Origin: Aspidiotus rigidus
Taxonomy: Eukaryota > Arthropoda > Insecta > Hemiptera > Diaspididae
Length of the DNA stretch: 64,000 nt
NCBI GenBank assembly: GCA_035079385.1
Contig: JAVHKY010000054.1
Span: forward strand, 18,084,001 to 18,148,000
Direction: 5' to 3'
Shown: in pieces, positions 23,977-33,263 of the stretch
Position numbering within the stretch: the first letter of the stretch is position 1
Layout of the letters: the number at the start of each line of letters is the position of its first letter
Notes under the pieces: model-generated
What the model saw: the letters and a program-made list of their open reading frames with translations, nothing else
The model's database searches: none
What the model was told of the DNA's origin: nothing
Made by a program: the position numbers and the translations under genes

Positions 23977-24395
23977 GCTATTCTAAGAGTTCTAAAACGG
24001 GCATTGGCTTCGCTCCTCCCCGCCCTAGCTACTTGGTTAATATACAAAAATGGCGTGTCTGATCTTAGGCTAGCGGTAGAGGTTGACGTTACGCCCTTAA
24101 CCATGATTGAATTCGTCTACTACTCTGATGACTACTAGGATATGCTATCCTAAGAGATGCACGATGGGCATTGTAGCTTTTCCTCTTTCAGACTAGTTTG
24201 TCGATATAGATTCCCCTTGGCTAGTGCGTAAGGAGGGAAGAGGCGTAGCCCTTCTGACGTTACGCCCTTAACCATGATTGACTTTTTCTTACATAGAAAC
24301 TTCTCTATTGAGGTCATAGGCTGGATAATACTAGTATAGGCATGCTACCTTCCCAGATCTACGATACGCAACAACTTTTCCTTTTCCAGGCTAGC

Positions 24396-24583
24396 CAGTG
24401 GCGTAGCGAGGACCATTTACGTGGGGGGGGGGTGAATGTGTGGAAGTGCCGACTCGAATTTATGATAATGCCGACTCAGGCTCAGGGGCGGCAAAAATCA
24501 AAGCCGACTGCTCCGCTTTTTGCCGACTGCAATAACTTGTGGAGGGGTGAGACACCCCCACGCCCCCCCTCGCTACTCCCCTG
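24396..24583. mobile_element. hAT-like MITE inside the satellite array (188 bp)
   Basis: The termini CAGTGGCGTAGCGAGG and its near-complement (CCTCGCTACTCCCCTG) fit hAT ends. They are flanked by a perfect 8-bp duplication, AGGCTAGC (24388-24395 and 24584-24591), taken from the array's own GGCTAG motif. The interior has a G run next to the left end and a C run next to the right end and encodes nothing. Insertion clearly post-dates the array unit it interrupts. Confidence 0.85.
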
Positions 24584-25268
24584 AGGCTAGCTCGTCAATG
24601 TACAAGAATTGTATTCCAGCCCTCAGGTAGTGCGAAGAGGGGTAGCTTTTCTGATATTACGCTCTCAATTACGATTGATGTCGTCTTTCATAAGGGCTAC
24701 CTTCTTGACGTCGTCATAGGCTGGGGAGTACAAGTATATTCTACGCCGGGCATTAATTCTTCCTCTTTCAGGTTAGTTTGTCCGCACAGCCTTAGGCTGG
24801 TGTAACTCTTCTGATGAGACACCCTCGACTACGACTGACTATTCTGATGACTTCATAGGCTGAGAAATGCTAGTATATCTTATCCTAAGAATTCTAAAAT
24901 GAGTATAGCTTTTCCTCTGACTAGTTTGTCAATACGCAAGATTATTATGCCTAGCTCTGGGCTACGGCAGACCGCCTCCAACCATGATTGACTTCATCTT
25001 ACTTGAGAATTTCTCTGATGACGCTAAAGACTGGGCACTTGGTACATCATGGTACCGTAAGAGATCTAGAATGGGAATCAGCTTTTCCTCTTCCAGGCTA
25101 GTTTTTCTATGTACAAATATAAGTAAGCCTTGTTCCCTCTCTTGAGGATAGGGGTCTTACGGCTTCGCTAATTTGTTGCAACGTTATTGATTAAACTCCC
25201 TGACCTTAGCTACATGAAATATGATCATCGTATAAAGTGCCTCAGTTTGAAATATCTACATTCCCCAG

Positions 25269-25505
25269 GTTTTGGGTAGTAGCGCGTGCGGAAAACCCGA
25301 CCCCTCAACAAACATAGATCAATTAAAAGTAAACCTAACTTTTAACTTTCGCTACGAAGTCAATCCCCTCGTGTCTCAGTATGTGGCGGTACCCGACACA
25401 TGGACGAGTATTAAAAACGGTATAAGAGAATTCATATTTTTGATCGACGAAGTATTTTATCCGACTTTTAAAGTACTTACGGTGTTAGAAATTGTAATCA
25501 CGTGA
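25269..25505 (+). CDS. Exon-like open frame of unknown product
   Basis: After an acceptor-like ATTCCCCAG ending at 25268, 78 codons are open in phase 0, starting VLGSSACGKPDPST and containing VNPLVSQYVAVPDTW. Codon choice and residue mix look more like protein than the surrounding DNA. There is no in-frame ATG at the beginning, so it would need an upstream exon. A possible donor GTATAAG lies at 25420. I do not recognise the family; no partner exon is seen. A decayed transposon gene is an alternative. Confidence 0.25.
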   Translation, partial: VLGSSACGKPDPSTNIDQLKVNLTFNFRYEVNPLVSQYVAVPDTWTSIKNGIREFIFLIDEVFYPTFKVLTVLEIVIT

Positions 25506-25509
25506 TTAT

Positions 25510-28500
25510 TGTGGCATCGAGTTGGCGTGTGGAGGTTGTTGGCAAAAAATAATTGATGTCGAAGAAATTAAGTCAAACATGTGTAGTAAAGTGTAGAAAC
25601 CAGATGGCTTAGATGAACGATGGACGAGAAGTTGAGACTGCGACAGGATTCTCTTTCGTTCTTTCAAAGTGTTTTCATTAAAACAAACAGAATAATATTT
25701 TTTCCGAATTGCGGTCTGTAATTTTTTTTTTCCTTTCTTCCATTTCTGTGTAGGTCTACCATTGTTCATAAGGTTTTTAATTACGATACTGCTAATTTTG
25801 TACATTTGAAAAGAAAGAAAGAAGAAAAAACGTTCATTACATGTAATTTGTATGATATCGTAAATTAATATTTTTCCACAATACCGGAAAATGTAAAAAA
25901 CATTGGGAGTTATTTTCCTACTCTCGTAACAAGCGTAAGCTTTACGTTCATTTATTAAATATGATTTTTTTTTTCCAACCGCTCTTCAAGGTACAATAAG
26001 TAGCGAATATTGACTAGTTCCACAAGTCTTATGTTGCACCGTGAATTAATTCATTATACCAGTCTGTATTTTGTTATGTATTCGGTACTGGACTAGCGAG
26101 CGTTTTTCATTCACTTATTCATTTTGAAGAATGGTTAATATACTCTCGGTATAACTGGTAAATGCACTCGAAGCGCGAATATATCCTTCATCTTGGTAAT
26201 TGGTCCGGATAAAATTGATGTCACGTATATGAATTAGTAAATATTTCGACTCATTCAGCATAGAAGTTGTTTTATTTCAGCTCGGAAGTATGCAGATCTA
26301 TGGCGTGTGGTATTCGGCAAGAAGTTTCGAGTTTTTGTACCCTATAGTTTTGTAACCTATTTGTAATTTTAATTCGCTTTGTTTGATGAGCAACGTAAAT
26401 GAAACGTCTGTGCATCCTGAATGCTAATGCGTCTACCATTCGTCTCGAGTATTCTTTCAAAACATTCTGAATATAGATTAATAGGTATCAGATGATAACT
26501 CCCGCTAAATTCCTGGCATTCGTTGATTGTACATACAAACAAACATAGACTGATTATTTTGAGTTATTATTCAAAACCTTTCCGAAGGGAAATCTTGCCT
26601 CCTAATCAGTGACGTCCGAGTTTTGTGAAGATCGAATTTGCAGATCTTGTTCTGGTGGCGCGCTATCCCTCAGGGAACCTTTTTGGATGTGATTTTTCTG
26701 AAATTCGTGGAGTCAGGGAACCGTATGCTGATGAAGGATCGGTAATTTAGGTAAGAGGGTAGAGTTTTTAGTGACATGATCAACCAAATCATGTTTTGGG
26801 CAATCGATGTGACCCAGAATCCAAATTAATGAAACTGATAATTGGATGGAAGAGACATTTGTGATTGGATGAGTTGTTTAAGGGTCTTGTGGAGGTGAAA
26901 GAGAGGAAAGTGAGTTGAATCTTGAGTCCAGAAGATCGCCGAGTAAGACAGGAGTGGATGATATTGAACACGATGGTCCGTGACGGATTCTGGATAACCA
27001 GTCTTAGAGCTCGATCTTGACCCATCAGTATAACATATTGTAATTGAGCGGGGAAATTGGTAGACGTTTGAGAGCCCGAGCTTGATGACCAGAAGGGTGA
27101 ATAACCATCGGGAAATCGATGATTCGACTAGGGGTATAGGATTCAGTTGAAAAGGAAGTAGGAGTTGTGCGTTTTTTCGATCACTAGCCTCGTCACACAG
27201 TAGATGTGATTTTCGCTTTCATTATTTTTAATATCGATACTGTAGTCTGCGAATGAATAAAGTAAATGCCCGAAAACATTCGATTCCATTACTTCTTCAT
27301 TTGTCGGTGCGCTCGCGAAGGCTTTTTTTCGGCGAGAGAATTGAATAAGCGCCAAATTGCCGCGTAAATATTAGCAAAGGCGTTTTACATCCCTCCTTCT
27401 CTTTGTATGCTTGGTGCGCGTTATGATTGTGTGTAGAAGAGAAAGAATGTCAAAATAGGATTGACGACCGAAGTTCGGTATTATGGTTAATTTGTGTGTT
27501 TTTATCCCCGGCAAACCGGTTCTGTTTTCTTTAACACTAGGGTTGTTCGCGAACGATTTATCAAATCGGTCGCTTCATGCCCACGAGCGACGAACGTGGT
27601 GTAACCTGTTATCGCATGCCATAATCACTTGTTCGTGTTTCTTGTTGACTCTAATAATCATCAAAAAATATTTGGAATAGTAAAACGTTCAAATAAAATT
27701 CTGTCTCCGGCAATAATTTTTTCGTCGGGCCCTGAATTTGAAATACTGGAAGACGAGTCTCCTGACGTTTACTATTCGTGAGGCAAATGCCAGTTTTTTT
27801 TTTTCTCTCGCTCTCTATATAGATCGAATATAAATTACTTAAATTTGAATACACAGTATCTTATTTAATATTTTGAAACGTTTTAAAACGTAGAACTATT
27901 TCTGTCGAGATTTCATTCAATTTTTACTTTCACGAGAATACAGCTAGTGATTTATGATGGAAGAAGAGTATGGGTTTCATTCTTGCGGGCTAATTTTGGT
28001 CAGTGTACTTGTTTGCATAAATATTTCGCGAATCGAGAAAAACTTGATCAAGCGAATCTCGAGGATTATTTGGCCTCGTAAGTAGATTTGTCGAGTAAAA
28101 ATAATTGTCCACGTTTTCTGGTACCGTTGAGATGTCAAAAAGTCCACTTTATTCGATGTTCGTGTATCGACTTTGGAAGGCGTGAATGATCGATGGGGTT
28201 GAATTGGGAGAAGGAAATTTTGTTCGGACGACGGCAATGGCCACCACGGTGTATTGCGTGACGGCTGCATATGAAGGTAGTTAGTGTAAGAATTGATGTG
28301 TCAAAAAAGAATAAATTTGTTACTAAGGTTAACTTTATAAGAAAACTAGTTCCAATCGACCGAAATCATGTTCGTTTGCCCGATGATTGGAACGTTATTT
28401 TTCTGGCATGGTTTTCGATAGTATTAAAATTATTTGATAAGGATCTAACATTTGGTTTGGTAGGAAAATAAAACGTTGCCTCGATGCCTGCCTGCGTCGT

Positions 28501-30690
28501 TAAAGCAATAGAGCTTATTTTTAGGAAAATTTTATGAGCATGGCGCGCACTAGGACGACATCATTTTGTATTACAAATAACAGTTTAATTTAAAGACCGA
28601 GCGAACGAGAACGAGAGAGAAAAGAAAGAAAAGATATAAAACGACATCGATATTTTTCCTATTCAAGATCATTTTCGTAATTTTGATTCGACTAAAATAT
28701 TGGAGATAAGAAAAACGGCAGTGAAAGCAATTTTTGTTTTACTGTTGTAGGAAAAGAAAAAAAAAAAATTATTCCAGGTTTTTCGGGAACTCAAATCGTC
28801 TGACTGCATAATATTTCATTCTGCATTCACACGAACTTTTTTTTGTGTGTATGTGTGTGTGTAACTTCAACCTCGGAAATTTGAAGCTAATATTCCGGTT
28901 CTAATGGAAATTCAATATTTTTATCTTCGGAACTGAATCATTGTGTATAAATGCTGAACGTGAAACGTAACATGAAGATTAACGAAAAGAAATTTTTTTC
29001 TAGTCTAATTTAGTGGAGTTAGTATGGTTTGGTATTTTAGTTCGCTGGACGTCAGATCGAATAATAGATTGGATTCCTAGATAATAAGATTTTATTTCAC
29101 GAACGCACAACGAAAAGGAACGAGCCAATATGTGCGTAAATCTGTTTTTTTTTGTTTCGCTATTCTGGAACTAATTCAGCGTGATGATTTTATATTAAAA
29201 AAGATTTATTCTGTGTACGGTTATATGGTCTTGTTGGAAAATCTTTACAGATCGTGGCGTGGAAGAGTTCCTCAAGAGGGGAGGAAATATGAAAAGGTCT
29301 TTGTTGTATCTTAATTAAGTCGAATTCGACGTTTTTTTTCTTGTTATGCCAAGTTAACTAAGTAGTTGATGATCATTGTCTTGTTCTACTAGCGACTGCT
29401 TAGCACTGCAAACTGATGTTCAGGTTTGCAATCTCTCATCAGATATCATAACTTCTCCCATGATTTGCATCGATTGAATTTTTTTTGAATGTTTCTTAAA
29501 CCTCGTTCCCGGAGCATTTGAGTCCTGGCGATTCTAATCAAGAGCTAAACGATAAACTGAACGATCTTCATTTTTTATTCCATTAAGTGCTAACTTTCGA
29601 AAAAAATTTCGTTTTATATTCTTACTTTGTCTATATTGAGATAAATTTTCTCGTTCATTGGCCATTGGAAATGTGAGCATTTTTTTTTTTTTTTTCAATA
29701 GGTTTTCTTAATGAAAAAATTGGCCTTCCAAGATTTGAAAAAACAGGTCCGAGTATAAGAATTCGTTTTCGCAATCTATAGTGGCTTTATTTTCAGAGCT
29801 GAATCAGTAATACTATTTTTATTTATATTTTTGTTTTGAACTCTACGATCGATCTAGCAGAAAAAGTTGTTTATATTTTCGAAAGCTATATAAATTTAGA
29901 GCTCTTTTATCAGCTCGAATCAGTGATACGAAGGCTATGAGGTTTGATCGACTGTTTAAAACTGTTAGCATTTTAAATGATATTTGCCTCTGAATTTTAT
30001 TTATTGCTCGCCTAGAGCAAACGACTGCAATTTTGACGAACCTAAAACCCCGAATTCTTGGTAATAATCTGAAGTCTCGGGAAGATTTTCGTGGTCAACT
30101 TGGAAATGTAGAGTCCTTCAAGTAATTTTTCTGTATTTTGTTGATCGTTGGCTCGCTCGTGTACTTTTTAATTTGAAAAATTACCTCTTTAATAGTGATG
30201 AGAATTCTTGGTAATGAGTTGAGTTGAAGAGAATGCAACCATTATGAATGATTGAAAATTCTACTATCATCTTCCAAAAGCTTCACCTTTCTGTCCGGAA
30301 CTTCAAAACTAATCTAAATCTATGCTAGTATTTGAGTTGGATATGAGAGAGAATGAAACGGAGTACTTTTTCTGTTCACCTTGGAGACTGCTGGCAGATT
30401 TGATCTTTGAACTATTAAAAGGAAATTTATCAAATTGAGAAAGCATCTCTCTGGAGGTGTGTTGGCCTCATGACACTTCCTTAATTGTTTACTTTGACTA
30501 TAGGATGACTTGAAGAACTTTGTTGGCATTGATATTGTTTCAAGTCAAACCTTGGTGCTTAAGAGGTGAATGGCTTTTTAAGACTGCAAATCATAATAAT
30601 ACCTTTGGTAGAATTTTGTACAATCCTACTTGGAGTAATTCAGAAAGACACTGTCTTATTTTTCGGAAGCCGCCGGGGTGTTATCAGTGC
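25510..30690. other. No gene seen; unique AT-rich DNA
   Basis: About 5 kb without a recognisable repeat, inverted repeat or convincing coding frame. Short runs of A or T and a GTGTGTAT(GTGT) stretch near 28848 are the only simple repeats. Confidence 0.4.
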
Positions 30691-30704
30691 GAACCCCACT
30701 ACTA

Positions 30705-30895
30705 CTCACCAGTTGGCCAATTTTTCAGTCATGGATCTATTGACAGAAGTAAATCATTCATCATGAAAACGAGAGGTTGCGGGTTTGATTTCCACTCGGG
30801 ACAAGAGATTTTTGTCATGTTTCATCCCCCTTCCATACCTGTATGCTTCCTTGTGAACGTCCGCACTCATCAACATCCTTTCTTCCAAAGGTAAG
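30705..30895 (+). mobile_element. tRNA-derived SINE-like element
   Basis: TTGGCCAATTTTTCAG near 30712 resembles an A box (TRGCNNARYNGG), and GGTTTGATTTC at 30782-30792 resembles a B box. The sequence around the latter, GCGGG TTTGATT TCCAC, can form most of a tRNA T-arm. The A-to-B distance of nearly 70 bp is long, as in tRNAs with an extra arm. The tail (GAGATTTTTGTCATGTTTCATCC) vaguely resembles that of the SINE at 23867. The overlapping 124-codon plus-strand frame is judged non-coding because of this. Confidence 0.4.
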
Positions 30896-31556
30896 TCATA
30901 TCGTGGGAAAGAGCCTTGCCCAGGTCTTCCCATCTAGGTCAGCATAAGAAGAAACATATTAGAGTCTTATCAAGATGGCTGGAATCAAAGATACTTGGGA
31001 GGAAATTTGCCAAGACAGATCCAATTGGAGGGTATCGTATTACAATAATCACAGAATATTCTCCAACACCGTTTCCTCCGGAAGGATTAGTAATAAGAAA
31101 ATCTCTACCTGCTCCGATTGGTTCGGTATGCCACCGCCGCAAGCATAACAAAACAGAGGGACCAGTTGTCATGAGACAGGGAATTGATGGATCTTCAATA
31201 ACGAAGGAGACAGACGCCGATATTGAGCAAATTAGCCTAGTGCGTATATACGTATGTATGGCCTAACAAAATCGTAGCCTAATCTAAGATGCTGCTATCC
31301 TAGATCCTTACATTGGCGATTCAGATAGGCTAACTTATCAAAAATACCTCATTTTTCTAGTTTTTTAGTTACAGTAGTACTTTTGGGTGTTGCCGTATCA
31401 AACATTGGTTCTTATGGTATAATACTCTTACAACCATGCTGTATTGTGATTGGTGCAATTTTTAACCTTAGTTCCGCGTTTCTATTGGCTACCCGATGCG
31501 CTGTCATCTTATTGGTCGTTTCTGTCTTTTCTCTCTCATCGAATTATCATGCCAAA
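30896..31556. other. No gene seen; a 117-codon frame of doubtful value
   Basis: The plus frame 30916-31266 has protein-like composition in places (for example YSPTPFPPEG) but no domain, and its complement is also open. Near 31320, GATTCAGATAGGCTAACTT matches the degenerate satellite unit found again at 32670-32700. Confidence 0.25.
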
Positions 31557-31559
31557 TAA

Positions 31560-31943
31560 CACTACTGAACAGCTACCCTGTTACAAAGATTATATTACGC
31601 AATTCTTGGATACTTTTCAACGCTGAACACGAATCCGTTGTCCGTCTTCTGCTAGCACGTCACAATTTTTAGTAATCACGATAAATATTCACGTAATCAT
31701 AACAAATATTCTCGTCTACTTGCCGCGCGCTGTCGTGGAACGTAAGGAACGTTTTCGATAGCGACGTTGCTATCGTTGATGTGTTTCGCGACGACGCGCG
31801 GCAAGTAAACGAGAACTTTAATCGTGATTACTAAAAATTGTGACGTGCTAGCAAAAAACGGACAACGGATTCGTGTTCAGCGTTGAAAAGTATCCAAGAA
31901 TCACGTAATAGAATCTTTGTAACAGGATAGCTGTTCAGTAGTG
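31560..31943. mobile_element. PIF/Harbinger-like MITE, copy 3 (384 bp)
   Basis: Termini CACTACTGAACAGCT and AGCTGTTCAGTAGTG are complementary and flanked by the 3-bp duplication TAA (31557-31559 and 31944-31946). The arms mirror each other through CCTGTTACAAAGATT, TTGGATACTTTTCAACGCTGAACACGAAT-type and GCTAGCACGTCACAATTTTTAGTAATCACGA-type blocks to a TTGCCGCGCG/CGCGCGGCAA core, the same core position as in copies 1 and 2. Same length as copy 2. No coding capacity. Confidence 0.85.
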
Positions 31944-32039
31944 TAATCATCCGTAGTCAAACGTGATTTCATTGTCCAAGAGGCGAGCCTTTCTCCTCTT
32001 TGCCTTTGAAATCTTCGTCTCTTCCCAGAATTTTCTTTT

Positions 32040-32417
32040 TCATAAGATTTTCTGCATGCGAGACTTCAAATCCTCCTTCACTATTGTGCTGTTCTGGCTT
32101 CCCATCTTTTTTTTCTTCCTTTTTCCTGATGTGTAACTTTCTTCAGGTTTGTACTTTCTTTGTCCTTTTCCTCCGCCTGGTCGTTGCTTCTTCTCTTCAC
32201 CATCTGTGGGTTGCCATATATGCCCACATTCATGTGACAACCACTGAAGGCCCTTATCACCTTGTTTGTAAGGTGCTGATCCGGAGTGCTTCATCACTGT
32301 ATTGTCATGGGTTTCCTTCTTTCCTTTCATTTTCTTAAGGACTCCCTCAACCATGCCTCTAGAGTAGCTCTTGGCTGCTGCGATCTGCTTCACTATCTTA
32401 AGTTCTTTTCTCTTCAT
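32040..32417 (-). CDS. Unassigned 125-residue Lys-rich frame, possibly a transposon or pseudogene remnant
   Basis: An ATG-initiated minus-strand frame. The product is highly basic: an amphipathic N-terminal part (KQIAAAKSYSRGMVEGVLKK), a middle with WLSHECGHIWQP, and a C-terminal Lys/Arg/Gly-rich part with a KRKKKKMG cluster that would serve as a nuclear or nucleic-acid-binding segment. The purine bias along the coding strand is much stronger than in the flanks. It lies between MITE copy 3 and degenerate satellite, with no recognised neighbour exon. A nucleic-acid-binding ORF of an old retroelement, a processed pseudogene or chance are all possible; I do not recognise it. Confidence 0.3.
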   Translation of the reverse strand: MKRKELKIVKQIAAAKSYSRGMVEGVLKKMKGKKETHDNTVMKHSGSAPYKQGDKGLQWLSHECGHIWQPTDGEEKKQRPGGGKGQRKYKPEESYTSGKRKKKKMGSQNSTIVKEDLKSRMQKIL

Positions 32418-32489
32418 TGCTCATCAGGATAGAAATTGCTCGGTAGCAGTAGTTATGAATCGCCGCTAACTTGTGCCTGGAGTGGTGCA

Positions 32490-32890
32490 GTAATCCCTTG
32501 AAATGTAGATATCAGCCCTGTACTAATATTTTGATCTATGTGATGTAACGAGAGATAAGGTCCTTGATGTTACGGGACATACCTTTGCATTTTTCCATCG
32601 ATTTAATCTTACCTGATGATGTCATCCCTCCGTCCTCGAAGTTGATATTGATTTACTTGTAGTCATGGATTATACAGGTAATTCAGATAGGCTACCTCAG
32701 CCCAATACTAATATTCCTCTGAAGTTGATTCATATGCAGTCGCGGACCTTACATGAGGAACTCGGATAGGCTGACTCTGCTCATTACTAATATTGGGGAA
32801 TCATGACATCACCAGCTCATACACAAGAAACTTGAAAAACATTTCGACTTCCGAGCTACATGGGGGTCAAAGGGTTAATCTTTGAGCGGT
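32490..32890. repeat. Degenerate tandem repeat with GATAGGCT and ACTAATATT landmarks
   Basis: GATAGGCTACCTCAGCCCAA followed by TACTAATATT (near 32685) and GATAGGCTGACTCTGCTCAT followed by TACTAATATT (near 32775) are two units; a third TACTAATATT lies near 32522. The final part, CATTTCGACTTCCGAGCTAC, belongs to the dispersed CGAGCTAT family also seen at 18085 and 46845. Confidence 0.45.
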
Positions 32891-33248
32891 AGATATGAAG
32901 CTGTAAAGGAGGCAGCAGGGAAAGAGATACCTTCGTTAAGAAAGATGTAGACGTTATCATCCTTCTTCTTCTTGTTCATGATGCCATACACTCCCTGTGC
33001 GTTGGCAACTACTCGATTTTGAAATTATTTTTCCATGCTCTGCGGAAGATTTGCCTACTGCCGTATGTTCCACAGCCACGACACCTTTCTCCCTTGCGGT
33101 CTCTTCTCATTAATCCTTCCGCCCAGCAGCAGTTTCAGAATTTTACGTTTCTCAGCAGTTCACGACCATTCTGCACTCGCTCCAAGACCTCTTGGTCGGT
33201 CCACGGGATTCTGAGCACTTTTCTCGATCCTAGAACTCTTTTTTTGGA

Positions 33249-33263
33249 GGGGGGGGGGGGGGG
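33249..33263. repeat. Poly-G tract (15 bp)
   Basis: An uninterrupted run of 15 G. Similar runs occur at 18108-18120 and 46879-46892, where they sit in a recognisable repeat; here the flanks do not match that family. Confidence 0.8.

Larger units (their letters stand above)
22870..25150. repeat. Degenerate satellite-like array, about twelve units of roughly 150-230 bp
   Basis: Two landmarks alternate through the region. Landmark one is GACGTCATAGGCTG or close variants near 22985, 23105, 23288, 23476, 23577, 23756, 24312, 24714 and 24853. Landmark two is CTAGTTTGT or variants near 23037, 23180, 23363, 23551, 23635, 24195, 24774 and 24924. Between them are ACTAGTATATGCT, AAGAGATCTAMAATGGGCATTAGCTTTTCCTCT and, after landmark two, a CCTAGGCTAGTG block, GGAAGGAGGGAAGAGGCGTA and ACCATGATTGACTT. 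Units vary in length by internal deletions. The array carries two later insertions (23794-23976 and 24396-24583). Confidence 0.75.

Noticed and set aside
26265..26345. Acceptor-like TTTTATTTCAG followed by a short open frame
   Set aside because: No donor at the end of the frame and the peptide runs into a stop after about 25 codons.
30520..30894. 124-codon plus frame
   Set aside because: It overlaps a tRNA-like SINE structure and has no conserved motif; judged fortuitous.
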